Below, in pieces: positions 15,767 to 23,681 of a stretch of DNA of 64,000 nucleotides. The notes beneath the pieces were generated by a model. That model made no database searches and was not told where the DNA came from. It saw only the letters and a list, made by a program, of their open reading frames with translations. Origin of the DNA: Bacteroidales bacterium (GTDB taxonomy: Bacteria; Bacteroidota; Bacteroidia; Bacteroidales; UBA932); NCBI GenBank assembly GCA_015060225.1, contig SUYX01000001.1:1-64000 (forward strand), read 5' to 3'. The first letter of the stretch is position 1; each line of letters opens with the position of its first letter. Position numbers and translations under genes: made by a program.

Positions 15767-16102
15767 ATGACAGATTCTAATGTAGACAATATAAAGTCGC
15801 AGATGCGTAAAGGGGTACTGGAGTATTGTATCCTCAGCATCCTCAGAGGCAAGGATGCTTATGCCTCTTCCATTATTGGTGAGCTTAAGGAGGCCAGGAT
15901 GATTGTTGTGGAGGGGACACTATATCCGTTGCTTACCCGTCTGAAGAATCAGGGGCTTCTGAGCTACAGATGGGAAGAGAGTACTCAGGGCCCTCCCCGC
16001 AAGTATTACACTCTTACAGCCAGAGGACATGAGGCGCTTGATGAGATGGACAGTGCGTGGAAGGAGGTTGTGGATTCAGTAGAGTATATCAAAAACAAAT
16101 AG
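15767..16102 (+). CDS. PadR-family transcriptional regulator
   Basis: Protein of 111 residues, the short PadR class: winged helix (MRKGVLEYCILSILRGKDAY; EGTLYPLLTRLKNQGLLSY; GPPRKYYTLTARGHEAL) and a short C-terminal helix for dimerisation. It lies between two PspC genes, 5 bases after the first. It probably represses its own operon through the 18-bp inverted repeat at 15108-15148; the effector is unknown. Confidence 0.92.
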   Translation: MTDSNVDNIKSQMRKGVLEYCILSILRGKDAYASSIIGELKEARMIVVEGTLYPLLTRLKNQGLLSYRWEESTQGPPRKYYTLTARGHEALDEMDSAWKEVVDSVEYIKNK

Positions 16103-16104
16103 TT

Positions 16105-17574
16105 ATGAAAGAGGTGTCAAATATTAGTATCCAAGGAGTTTCATTTGCCATAGAAAGCAATGCCCTTGTGATTCTTGAACAGTATCTTGATGAATTGAGG
16201 GCCCATTATGGAGAAGGTGAGGCAGAAGTTGTGAACGATATTGAGGAGAGGATAGCGGAGCTTCTTGTGGAGAGAGGGTGTAAGGGTACTGTTGTGCAGT
16301 ATCATCATATAGAAGAGATCATCAATATTTTGGGGCGGCCAAGTGAAATAGACGGAAACGGAGGGACCCGCCAGGGAGAGCCGGTAAAGAAAAGGATTTT
16401 CAGGGATCCCGCCAATGGTATAGTGGCAGGCGTATGCAGCGGTCTTGGGGCGTATTGGAATATGGATGCAGTTTGGGTGAGGATTCTCTTTTTGGTGATA
16501 TCGTTCTTTATAACGGCACCGGTATTCTCTATCGGGAGGACAATACTGAGGATTGATATGAGCTGGGCGGGGTTCATGCTGGTTGCATATTGTGTGATGT
16601 GGATAATTATCCCTCCTGCCAGGACTATAACGCAAAGGTGCCAGATGAAGGGGGAGCCGCAAGATGTGGACCATATACACAAAAAGTTTGCACAAGGGGC
16701 AAAAAATGTGGGGAGTGAAATGTGGGATACAGGGGCAAAAGTTACAGGATCCTTTTTCTCTGCATTATGGAGGGTAATATGTTTTATTGTGGGGGTACTC
16801 CTTACTGTAATGGGATTTGGTGGGATGGTTTCATTGGGGGTATGCCTGTTGAGTGTTGATCTTGCAATGGGGATATCGCTGCTGCAGGTGCCCGATTTCA
16901 TTGAATTGAATATTGGGAGCACATTATGGCTGAAAATTTTTGGGGTGCTTACATTTCTGCTCCCTTGTGTAGGAATGCTGTATGGAGGTCTGCAGCTGTG
17001 TTTCCGGTTCAAGTCTCCTGCATGGCGGCCGGGACTGGTTCTCTTTCTGTTATGGTTACTTTCCACTTCAATATTCATTGTATGCTCAGTAAAGGCATGT
17101 AACCCGTATTATAATATGAGTGACGGTTATAGGGAGAAACTCTCTTTTGGAAGGCGGATGGATACAATATATGTGGAGTGTCCCAAAGCTCCTGGAATGG
17201 AGAGGGCAAAGCTCAATATGGAGGCTACAGTACATAAACTGCAGATGTTCTATCTTAAAAAGGAAAAGAGGGGAGAGGCCAGCTTTGCCACATATCCCCG
17301 CCTTGTAATAAGGAGATCCCAGGATGTTGATGTGCCGTATATTGAGTTGGCTACAATCTCGCAGTATTGGGGTGAAACAACACTTGGTGAGGTTGTTACC
17401 CTGCAGGATTCATTGGTCACACTGCTTCCGGAGGTATATTCAAAACAGAGGAAATTCTCCGGCAAAATGCCTGTAATAAGATTGTATCTCCCCAACGATG
17501 TTGCAGTAATCCTCAAGGAGCCAATAAACCATACCTTTGGGGAAGGTTCATACAGATGTGGAATTTTCAATTGA
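16105..17574 (+). CDS. PspC-domain membrane protein (second, longer copy)
   Basis: Protein of 489 residues. The ATG at 16105, 2 bases after the padR stop, is chosen. The N-terminus resembles the first copy (GVSFAIESNALVILEQYLDE; VNDIEERIAELLVERG). The PspC domain follows (KRIFRDPANGIVAGVCSGLG). Then come several hydrophobic segments (GFMLVAYCVMWIIIPPA; VICFIVGVLLTVMGFGGMVS; IFGVLTFLLPCVGMLYGG; LVLFLLWLLSTSIFIVCS) and an extracytoplasmic C-terminal domain of about 150 residues with strand-like character. The duplication with different C-termini suggests a paired envelope sensor; the role is not established. Confidence 0.85.
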   Translation: MKEVSNISIQGVSFAIESNALVILEQYLDELRAHYGEGEAEVVNDIEERIAELLVERGCKGTVVQYHHIEEIINILGRPSEIDGNGGTRQGEPVKKRIFRDPANGIVAGVCSGLGAYWNMDAVWVRILFLVISFFITAPVFSIGRTILRIDMSWAGFMLVAYCVMWIIIPPARTITQRCQMKGEPQDVDHIHKKFAQGAKNVGSEMWDTGAKVTGSFFSALWRVICFIVGVLLTVMGFGGMVSLGVCLLSVDLAMGISLLQVPDFIELNIGSTLWLKIFGVLTFLLPCVGMLYGGLQLCFRFKSPAWRPGLVLFLLWLLSTSIFIVCSVKACNPYYNMSDGYREKLSFGRRMDTIYVECPKAPGMERAKLNMEATVHKLQMFYLKKEKRGEASFATYPRLVIRRSQDVDVPYIELATISQYWGETTLGEVVTLQDSLVTLLPEVYSKQRKFSGKMPVIRLYLPNDVAVILKEPINHTFGEGSYRCGIFN

Positions 17575-17577
17575 AAA

Positions 17578-18078
17578 TCAGGCAGGGAAAAAGATAAAGC
17601 GGATCAGGTAGTAAAGCATTGTTGTCGAGGCAGCAAGTTTGAGTCCGGTACCCATTATGAACCCCAAAAAAGCGCCGAATGCTGCAAGCAAGGAGCTTTG
17701 GAGGGGTTTCTCGTTTACAACAAACTCAGCAATGAAGGCCCCTATGAATGATCCGGCTATAATCCCGAAAGGGGGGAAGAATACCATTCCGGCAACCATT
17801 CCGGCAATTGAATACCTTACAGCCAGCTTGGAGCCTCCTGTAATTTTGGTGAAATATGGCTGTACAACAAAATCAAGAATGGTGACAGCTGCAACTATTG
17901 CAAGCCAGATGATGAGAAATTTTCCTCCTATAGCGTGGTCTGGATTATTGAACAGGTAGAGGAGCAGGAATGATGCGTATGTGAGGGGAGGACCAGGTAT
18001 TGCAGGGATGATGCAACCTAAAATGCCTGTCAGTGCCATAATTATGGCAACCGCATCTATGAAGATCTCAAACAACAT
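17578..18078 (-). CDS. DUF456-family membrane protein
   Basis: Protein of 166 residues, nearly all hydrophobic with glycine-rich helices (ALTGILGCIIPAIPGPPLTY; AGMVAGMVFFPPFGIIAGSF; GAFLGFIMGTGLKLAAS), matching the DUF456 family of four-helix membrane proteins of unknown function. It starts at the base directly after the stop codon of the polyprenyl synthase gene and is convergent with the second PspC gene (3-base gap). Confidence 0.85.
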   Translation of the reverse strand: MLFEIFIDAVAIIMALTGILGCIIPAIPGPPLTYASFLLLYLFNNPDHAIGGKFLIIWLAIVAAVTILDFVVQPYFTKITGGSKLAVRYSIAGMVAGMVFFPPFGIIAGSFIGAFIAEFVVNEKPLQSSLLAAFGAFLGFIMGTGLKLAASTTMLYYLIRFIFFPA

Positions 18079-19080
18079 TTATGAATTCCTTTTGCCTACA
18101 TATTCAGCCAGTTCAACAAGCCTCTGCTTTGCAGGGCTTTCCGGCAAAGATGAAATTGATTTGACGGCAACTGAAATATGGTCTTCAAGGATTTGCTGGG
18201 CCTTTTCAATTCCGTTACATTCATGTATGAACTCTGTTACCTTGCCAATTATTGCGGCATCAGATTCAGTAATTCCTCTGCCTTTCTCAATGGTGTTTTC
18301 TATGCCATCTATCAGTTTGCGTATCTGTTCCCCTTTTTCAGGATCTGTTTCCATGGCACATAAAAGTGGAAGTGTAATTTTGCGTTCCTTGATATCGGCG
18401 CCGGCCAGTTTCCCGGTATCCATCTTAGGGGAATAATCAAAGATATCATCCCTCATCTGGAATGCAAGGCCAAGATGATATGCATAATCGGAAATCTTAT
18501 CTACATATTCCTGTGGCGCACCGGCAGAAATTGCACCACTTTTGACAGCTGCAATGAACAGACTGGCTGTCTTGCACTCAATAATCCTGTAGTAATCCTC
18601 TTTGGTGGTATCCAGTTCTTCAGCCTTCTCCATCTGTATTATCTCACCAACAGAGAGGTCATGGAGGGCTTTGGTGAAATGCCCGAGAATTTCATTGTTG
18701 CAGCTGTTTATAAGGAGGAACATCCCCTGTGCGAGCCAGTAGTCACCTGTAAGGACAGAGGCAGCAGGACTGAATGCAGCCTTGACTGTAGGGACCCCCC
18801 TTCTCATATCCCCGTTATCGGCTACATCATCATGCAAAAGTGTGGCTGTGTGTATTATCTCACACACAGCTGCACACTCATAACTCATTTGAGAGACTTT
18901 TCCACATGCTTGGGCAGAGAGCAGACACAATACGGGACGCAGTTGCTTCCCTGCTGTATCAATAATATACTCGTTTAATCTGGACAGGAGTTTGTTGTCA
19001 TGGGCCAGAGCCCTTTTGAGGGCCTCCCTATAACTGCTCCAATCCTGTGCGAGTTCCTGTTTTACCAAGTCAAGTCTCAT
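18079..19080 (-). CDS. Trans-polyprenyl diphosphate synthase
   Basis: Protein of 333 residues from the ATG at 19080 (a TTG two codons upstream was rejected). It has the two aspartate-rich motifs: LLHDDVADNGDMRRG (first, about residue 85) and FQMRDDIFDYSP (second, about residue 210), plus GKQLRPVL and GDYWLAQGMF. It condenses isopentenyl diphosphate with an allylic primer, most likely to the side chain of menaquinone. The chain length cannot be fixed from sequence. It is immediately followed by the DUF456 gene. Confidence 0.93.
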   Translation of the reverse strand: MRLDLVKQELAQDWSSYREALKRALAHDNKLLSRLNEYIIDTAGKQLRPVLCLLSAQACGKVSQMSYECAAVCEIIHTATLLHDDVADNGDMRRGVPTVKAAFSPAASVLTGDYWLAQGMFLLINSCNNEILGHFTKALHDLSVGEIIQMEKAEELDTTKEDYYRIIECKTASLFIAAVKSGAISAGAPQEYVDKISDYAYHLGLAFQMRDDIFDYSPKMDTGKLAGADIKERKITLPLLCAMETDPEKGEQIRKLIDGIENTIEKGRGITESDAAIIGKVTEFIHECNGIEKAQQILEDHISVAVKSISSLPESPAKQRLVELAEYVGKRNS

Positions 19081-19093
19081 CTGCAAGAAAAAA

Positions 19094-19696
19094 TTAGAAG
19101 AAGAAGGCTACAGAAAGCTCAAATCCTTTGTTCTTGCCCCCTTTGAGGGATTTGTGGCCATCCCACTCAAAATCAGCCACACTGTTCAGCTCCCAATTGT
19201 ATCTGCCGCTTACCTGAAGTTTCCAAATATCTATACCTGCTCCTACACCTATACCATACTTGAACTTCTCAGCATCAAATTTGAGATTGTCAACATTGTT
19301 GGAAGTGGATATTGTATAGCCTATATATGGGGCAACCTGAATGAAAGGTCTCAGCAGAATGAGATCCATTCCCATCTGCAGGCTTACAGGCAGCATGAGA
19401 TTGCTTACTTTCAAATCGCCATGATGTGAAGGTACTCCTTTTAAACTTGGGCCGAAATTGCAAGATGTCTGGCTATATATAAGTTCTGGTTGGATAGCCA
19501 GACCTATTACAGGTACTTTTACCCTATACAAAATACCCACATTAAAACCTGTGGAATTGTCAACATTCTGGTCAAGAGCTTGGATGTCAATATCTGACAG
19601 TTTGTTGTAATTCAGACCGCCCTTGATTCCAAACTGCGAAAAACCCTGAATTGAAAATAACAGGAGAGCCGTTACAAGTAAAAGAACCTTCTTCAT
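19094..19696 (-). CDS. Porin-like outer-membrane beta-barrel protein (PorT type)
   Basis: Protein of 200 residues with a signal peptide (MKKVLLLVTALLLFSIQGFS), then FGIKGGLNYNKLSD and repeated strands (IGLAIQPELIYSQTS; LMLPVSLQMGMDLIL; KYGIGVGAGIDIWKLQVSGR) and a terminal Phe (ELSVAFFF), as in outer_beta-barrel family members. No partner is known. It lies 13 bases upstream of the polyprenyl synthase gene on the same strand, so the two may share a transcript. Confidence 0.8.
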   Translation of the reverse strand: MKKVLLLVTALLLFSIQGFSQFGIKGGLNYNKLSDIDIQALDQNVDNSTGFNVGILYRVKVPVIGLAIQPELIYSQTSCNFGPSLKGVPSHHGDLKVSNLMLPVSLQMGMDLILLRPFIQVAPYIGYTISTSNNVDNLKFDAEKFKYGIGVGAGIDIWKLQVSGRYNWELNSVADFEWDGHKSLKGGKNKGFELSVAFFF

Positions 19697-19742
19697 AAAT
19701 TGCGTTTTTAATTGTTATAAATTCCATTACCGGTCTGCAGGA

Positions 19743-20060
19743 CTATAGCAAAGCGTTGAGTTTCTCAACTATTGCAGCTTTGCTGGTAGAGCCTACAAGT
19801 TTGTCCTTAACCTCACCGCCTTTGAAGAACAATAGTGTAGGGATGTTTCTGATACCGTACTCAGCAGGAGCGTCAGCAGCATCATCAACATTGCATTTTC
19901 CTACAACAGCCTTGCCCTCAAACTCTGCAGCAACCTCGTCAATAATAGGGGAAATTGCTTTGCAAGGGCCACACCAAGTAGCCCAGAAATCTACCAAAAC
20001 AGGAGTCTCGCTGTCAAGAACAACCTCTTTGAAGTTTGAATCATTAATCTCTAGTGCCAT
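19743..20060 (-). CDS. Thioredoxin
   Basis: Protein of 105 residues starting at the ATG at 20060 (MALEINDSNF); an upstream extension of 18 residues is not conserved. It carries WATWCGPCKA (active-site Cys-Gly-Pro-Cys, residues 30-33), the cis-proline in RNIPTLLFF, and no signal peptide, so it is cytoplasmic. It reduces protein disulfides. Its own promoter lies at 20128-20155. Confidence 0.96.
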   Translation of the reverse strand: MALEINDSNFKEVVLDSETPVLVDFWATWCGPCKAISPIIDEVAAEFEGKAVVGKCNVDDAADAPAEYGIRNIPTLLFFKGGEVKDKLVGSTSKAAIVEKLNALL

Positions 20061-20127
20061 AATTATTATTTTTTTTATTGTTATAAATTCAAAAGTCTTG
20101 CTAAAATACTCCAAAATTCGGAAATAT

Positions 20128-20155
20128 CAAATTTAACCTTTTGCTTTCAAACAAA
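20128..20155 (-). promoter_or_regulatory. Thioredoxin promoter
   Basis: On the minus strand TTTG (20155-20152), 16 bases, then TAAATTTG (20135-20128) fits the Bacteroidota promoter form. The start codon is about 67 bases downstream. Confidence 0.55.
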
Positions 20156-20241
20156 AATAAAACTATTTTGTGCGATTGAGGAGAATAATTGTTAAAGGCA
20201 AAGCCGTTTTTATATTAAATCACTATATTTGTGAATAATAA

Positions 20242-20979
20242 ATGAGGTTTATACTAATCATATTAACGATTTTTGTTGCTTCATCTTTGTGTGGACAACA
20301 AGTAGGTAAGCGTGAGACTACCATTGGGAAAGTGATGCATCAACATCTGATGCCTTACTGGTATAAAAGTTCTTCAGGAAGAATTGATACTTTAAAAGTG
20401 GCAGGGGATAGTTCAGAGTATATTATTTTGTATATGACATCAGATGCTATAGAAGTAATAAATAGGAATTTTTTTGATCTCCTAAATAAAGATGCATTAT
20501 ACAGTTTGCTTGATGTAAGGCCATATGACAGTACTGGCAACCCATTTTTGGAAGTAGATGTTGAACAACTCCATGGAGCATTTACTCAGGCGTTTACAAA
20601 GAAAGAGTGCATGGATATGCAGCAAGATCTCAAAAAGTATCTGAGAAGTGTGGATTTTGGTGTGTCAGATTGGATGGCGGAGAAGGATGGCACAAATAAG
20701 TATACAATAAATGATTGGTTGACACTCTATGGGCGGGATTTTTTTAATATATTCATTGGGATAGACTGCACTAATGAAATAAAATTGATAAAATTCAAAT
20801 TCCAGAATATAGAATTTTTTAGAAATCTTAATCCCGACAGGCTATTGGAGTTGGAACAGAACATATTGAAAAGAGTTATCTTTAAACCATTGGTACCACC
20901 TTCGCCAGACAATAAGATGAATCTATACTTGCTTTCCTTAGATTTGAATAAATTGAAGAATTACTATAAGAATAATTAA
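20242..20979 (+). CDS. AT-rich orphan secreted protein
   Basis: Protein of 245 residues that I do not recognise. It has a signal peptide (MRFILIILTIFVASSLCG) and no membrane helix after it. There are many Asn, Lys, Ile and Phe (INDWLTLYGRDFFNIFIGID; KLKNYYKNN at the end), and the gene is visibly more AT-rich than both neighbours, with different codon use. A TATATTTG -7 box lies at 20224-20231, 10 bases before the start. The composition is consistent with recent acquisition or relaxed selection; no mobile-element remains flank it. It could be a DUF-type periplasmic protein. Confidence 0.65.
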   Translation: MRFILIILTIFVASSLCGQQVGKRETTIGKVMHQHLMPYWYKSSSGRIDTLKVAGDSSEYIILYMTSDAIEVINRNFFDLLNKDALYSLLDVRPYDSTGNPFLEVDVEQLHGAFTQAFTKKECMDMQQDLKKYLRSVDFGVSDWMAEKDGTNKYTINDWLTLYGRDFFNIFIGIDCTNEIKLIKFKFQNIEFFRNLNPDRLLELEQNILKRVIFKPLVPPSPDNKMNLYLLSLDLNKLKNYYKNN

Positions 20980-20993
20980 ACTAATACTGAATT

Positions 20994-22184
20994 ATGTATA
21001 ACAATTTCCAGTCTTATTTGCAGACCACCCTCAAGGAGATTGAGGAGGCCGGCCTTTACAAGAATGAAAGGGTAATTGTCTCTCCACAGAGAGCCGCAAT
21101 TAAGGTGAGCACAGGCAAGGATGTGCTTAACTTCTGTGCAAATAACTATTTGGGCCTTTCAGACAATCAGGAACTTATAGATGCTGCCAAAAAAGCCTTG
21201 GACGAGAGGGGCTTTGGAATGTCAAGCGTACGTTTCATCTGCGGAACACAGGATCTTCACAAGGAGTTGGAGCAGAAAATTGCAGAGTTCTTCGGCACAG
21301 AGGATACAATCTTGTACGCAGCATGTTTCGATGCAAACGGTGGCGTATTTGAGCCATTGTTCACAGAGGAGGATGCAATAATCTCGGATGCCCTCAACCA
21401 CGCTTCAATCATTGACGGAGTAAGACTTTGCAAGGCAAAACGCTACAGGTATTCTAACGCAAACATGGAGGAGCTTGAGGAGTGCCTCAAACAGGCCCAG
21501 GCCCAGAGATACAGGGTTATCGTAACCGACGGTGTATTCTCTATGGACGGCAACGTGTGTCCTTTGGATCAGATTCATGCTTTGGCAGAGAAATACAATG
21601 CAATGGTAATGGTTGATGAGTCACACTCAGCAGGTGTTGTAGGCCAGACAGGTAGAGGTACAACAGAACTTCACAATCTTAGAGGCAAGATTGAGATCAT
21701 CACAGGTACCCTTGGCAAGGCGTTCGGAGGTGCTATTGGTGGTTTTACAACAGGTAAAAAGGAGATTATTGCAATGTTGCGCCAACGCTCACGCCCTTAC
21801 CTTTTCTCAAACTCAATACCTCCAATGGTTGCTGCTGCAGGCTGCGCAATGTTTGACATGATGGCCCGCACCAATGAGTTGCAGGACAAACTCCACGCAA
21901 ATACAGAGTATTTCGTAGCCCAGATGAAAGCAGCAGGTTTTGATATCAAACCAACCCAGAGTGCAATTTGTGCAGTAATGCTGTATGATGCAAAACTTTC
22001 ACAGCAGATGGCCGAGAAACTTCTGGATGAGGGTATTTATGTAGTAGGTTTCTACTACCCTGTCGTTCCTAAGGACCAGGCCCGTATCCGTGTTCAGATC
22101 TCTGCCGGACACGAGAGGGAGCATTTGGACAAGGCAATTGCCGCATTCACAAAGATTGGCAAGGAGTTGGGCGTAATCAAATAA
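20994..22184 (+). CDS. Glycine C-acetyltransferase (Kbl)
   Basis: Protein of 396 residues of the alpha-oxoamine synthase family. Conserved parts are NYLGLSDNQELIDAAKKA, GFGMSSVRFICGTQDLHKEL, VDESHSAGVVGQTGRGT and the PLP lysine in TGTLGKAFGGAIGG (about residue 244). It cleaves 2-amino-3-ketobutyrate with CoA to glycine and acetyl-CoA in threonine breakdown. The usual partner threonine dehydrogenase (tdh) is not nearby. The gene's terminator is at 22224-22264. Confidence 0.94.
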   Translation: MYNNFQSYLQTTLKEIEEAGLYKNERVIVSPQRAAIKVSTGKDVLNFCANNYLGLSDNQELIDAAKKALDERGFGMSSVRFICGTQDLHKELEQKIAEFFGTEDTILYAACFDANGGVFEPLFTEEDAIISDALNHASIIDGVRLCKAKRYRYSNANMEELEECLKQAQAQRYRVIVTDGVFSMDGNVCPLDQIHALAEKYNAMVMVDESHSAGVVGQTGRGTTELHNLRGKIEIITGTLGKAFGGAIGGFTTGKKEIIAMLRQRSRPYLFSNSIPPMVAAAGCAMFDMMARTNELQDKLHANTEYFVAQMKAAGFDIKPTQSAICAVMLYDAKLSQQMAEKLLDEGIYVVGFYYPVVPKDQARIRVQISAGHEREHLDKAIAAFTKIGKELGVIK

Positions 22185-22216
22185 TACCCCCTTCCCGATA
22201 AAAGGTATCATTTCTG

Positions 22217-22420
22217 TATGAGGCACATTCCAGAGCATATTTGTTCCTGGAATGTGTTTTTTTTGCAGTTGGGGAACATTTCGTGGCAGATTTGTTCCCG
22301 GAGTGGCAATTTTCCCCTGTTGGGGAACGCTGTGGCGGAATTTTGTTCCCGGAGTGGCAATTTTTCTCGGTTGGGGAACATTTTGGCCGGATTTTGTTCC
22401 CCGGGGGAGCATTCCCGCAG
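22217..22420 (+). repeat. 51-bp hairpin tandem repeat, locus A (three units plus a diverged one)
   Basis: Three units of exactly 51 bases start at 22268, 22319 and 22370, each beginning GTTGGGGAAC and holding TTTGTTCCC about 15 bases on, so each unit can form a GGGAAC/GTTCCC hairpin. The arms are invariant while the loop varies. The preceding 51 bases (22217-22267), which include the kbl terminator, align with unit 1 without gaps at 32 of 51 positions (hand count), so the terminator appears to be a diverged unit. Units 1 and 2 agree at 39 of 51. The array fills the gap between the convergent kbl and trmB genes. A related array, inverted, is at 43685-43829. Confidence 0.85.
22224..22264 (+). 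terminator. kbl terminator
   Basis: A 10-bp perfect stem (CACATTCCAG/CTGGAATGTG) with a 13-base loop, followed by eight T, lies 40 bases after the kbl stop. It overlaps the diverged first unit of the 51-bp repeat array. Confidence 0.85.
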
Positions 22421-22443
22421 AGGGAGTATTACCCGCCGAGGGA

Positions 22444-23202
22444 TTACCCTTTGTTTGCCGGTACAAATCCGTGGCTGGCAATTTCTTCTTCATACCAGTG
22501 CTCCTCATCCCATTTTGGAGAGATGAGCTGACCCGGGTTGTTGATGCGGAAAGCCATGTATGTGATAGGCAACCCTTTCTTTATATAGTGGGCCTCGTAG
22601 AAGGTGCGGATGGAGAGTATCTCGTCTGCCCTGCCGCTGCCGTAAATGTCTGTATTTGCCTCAAGTACCTCAAGGTTGTTCTGCTGTGCGCAGGCAAGGG
22701 TGTATTCATGCAAAAAGCGGCTGTCGGTCTTGAGGTTTATAATGCCGTCGGGAAGGAGGAAGTTGCGGTAACGGTGCAGGAACATGGGGCCGGTAAGCCT
22801 TCTGCGCTCCCTTTTCAGTTGCGGGTCTGCAAAGGTTATCCAAATCTGCTCTATCTCATCTTTTGCAAAGAGGGATTCTATGAACTCAATTCTGGTGCGG
22901 ATGAAAGCCACATTGGGCATCTTCTCCTCAACTGCCTGTTTTGCCCCTTTCCAGAGTCTTGCTCCCTTTATGTCTATTCCAATGAAATTCCTGTTGGGGA
23001 ACATCTTTGCAAGAGCTATGGTGTATTCCCCTTTTCCGCATCCCAGTTCAAGGGTGATGGGGTTGTTGTTCCCGAACACTTTGCTGTGCCATTGTCCTTT
23101 CAATGAGTAATCCTTGCCCAATACCTCTTCAGTAGCGGGCTGGTACAGGCATCCGAATGTTTCGTTTTCTCTGAATTTCCTAAGTTTGTCCTTTGAGCTC
23201 AT
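22444..23202 (-). CDS. tRNA (guanine-N7-)-methyltransferase (TrmB)
   Basis: Protein of 252 residues. The ATG at 23202 overlaps the gldH-like stop as ATGA, supporting this start over a TTG six codons upstream. It has a SAM site (LELGCGKGEYTIALAKMFP; NFIGIDIKGARLWKGAKQA), a variant catalytic block (ITFADPQLKRERRRL, where many relatives have FPDPWPK) and the following MFLHRYRNFL. It methylates G46 in the tRNA variable loop. It is the last gene of the U32-holB-ricT-gldH-trmB run and directly abuts the 51-bp repeat array. Confidence 0.9.
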   Translation of the reverse strand: MSSKDKLRKFRENETFGCLYQPATEEVLGKDYSLKGQWHSKVFGNNNPITLELGCGKGEYTIALAKMFPNRNFIGIDIKGARLWKGAKQAVEEKMPNVAFIRTRIEFIESLFAKDEIEQIWITFADPQLKRERRRLTGPMFLHRYRNFLLPDGIINLKTDSRFLHEYTLACAQQNNLEVLEANTDIYGSGRADEILSIRTFYEAHYIKKGLPITYMAFRINNPGQLISPKWDEEHWYEEEIASHGFVPANKG

Positions 23203-23681
23203 GGTTTTCTTTGTTTGCAATATATCCCCAATCCTACAATATCGCTGTAATCACTGGTAGAATCACCTTTGGTGATGATGACTTTCCACTCTCCGGGGAT
23301 GGGGTTGTGTATATTTTTCCTGTATGGCCACTCGATGCTCTTTACCCCATGTGAGGTTATGGTAATCTCCTTGTCGTGCTCAACATGGAGCGGAAGGAAT
23401 ACGGCATCTGAGTATCTGGTATTGTCGGGAGCAATGAAGGTGAGATTTATGGGATATCCAGTCTCTCCTCCGGCGGTCCTTTTTACAACTATTTCTCCGG
23501 CTATGTAGAGTTCGCAGGCTCCGGTTGTGTCCACCATATCAAAATGGAGGGTGAGAGCCGTTTCCCCTTCCCATCCCTTGAGCCTGTTGAGGTTGATATA
23601 GGAGTAGTCGTTCACGGGCCGGCTGCAGCCTGTTGCAATCATAAGGAGAAGAACTCCGGCAATGATTGTACTAAGCTTCAT
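23199..23681 (-). CDS. GldH-like lipoprotein
   Basis: Protein of 160 residues. The ATG at 23681 gives a signal peptide with lipobox (MIATGC, Cys about residue 19); a longer in-frame extension upstream is only the ricT tail read in another frame. The body resembles GldH (LKGWEGETALTLHFDMVDT; ELYIAGEIVVKRT; YPINLTFIAPDNTRYSD; GEWKVIITKG; IVGLGIYCK). GldH is needed for gliding and type IX secretion in flavobacteria, but Bacteroidales members are not necessarily linked to gliding. The start overlaps the ricT end by 11 bases, and the stop overlaps the trmB start. Confidence 0.8.
   Translation of the reverse strand: MKLSTIIAGVLLLMIATGCSRPVNDYSYINLNRLKGWEGETALTLHFDMVDTTGACELYIAGEIVVKRTAGGETGYPINLTFIAPDNTRYSDAVFLPLHVEHDKEITITSHGVKSIEWPYRKNIHNPIPGEWKVIITKGDSTSDYSDIVGLGIYCKQRKP

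Noticed and set aside
22268-22420. CRISPR array
   Set aside because: Units are directly adjacent with no unique spacers, and no cas genes are nearby.
22252-23106. Long plus-strand frame through the 51-bp repeats and antisense to trmB
   Set aside because: It runs against a well-supported trmB gene and owes its length to the repeat period being divisible by three; no start signal or family match.
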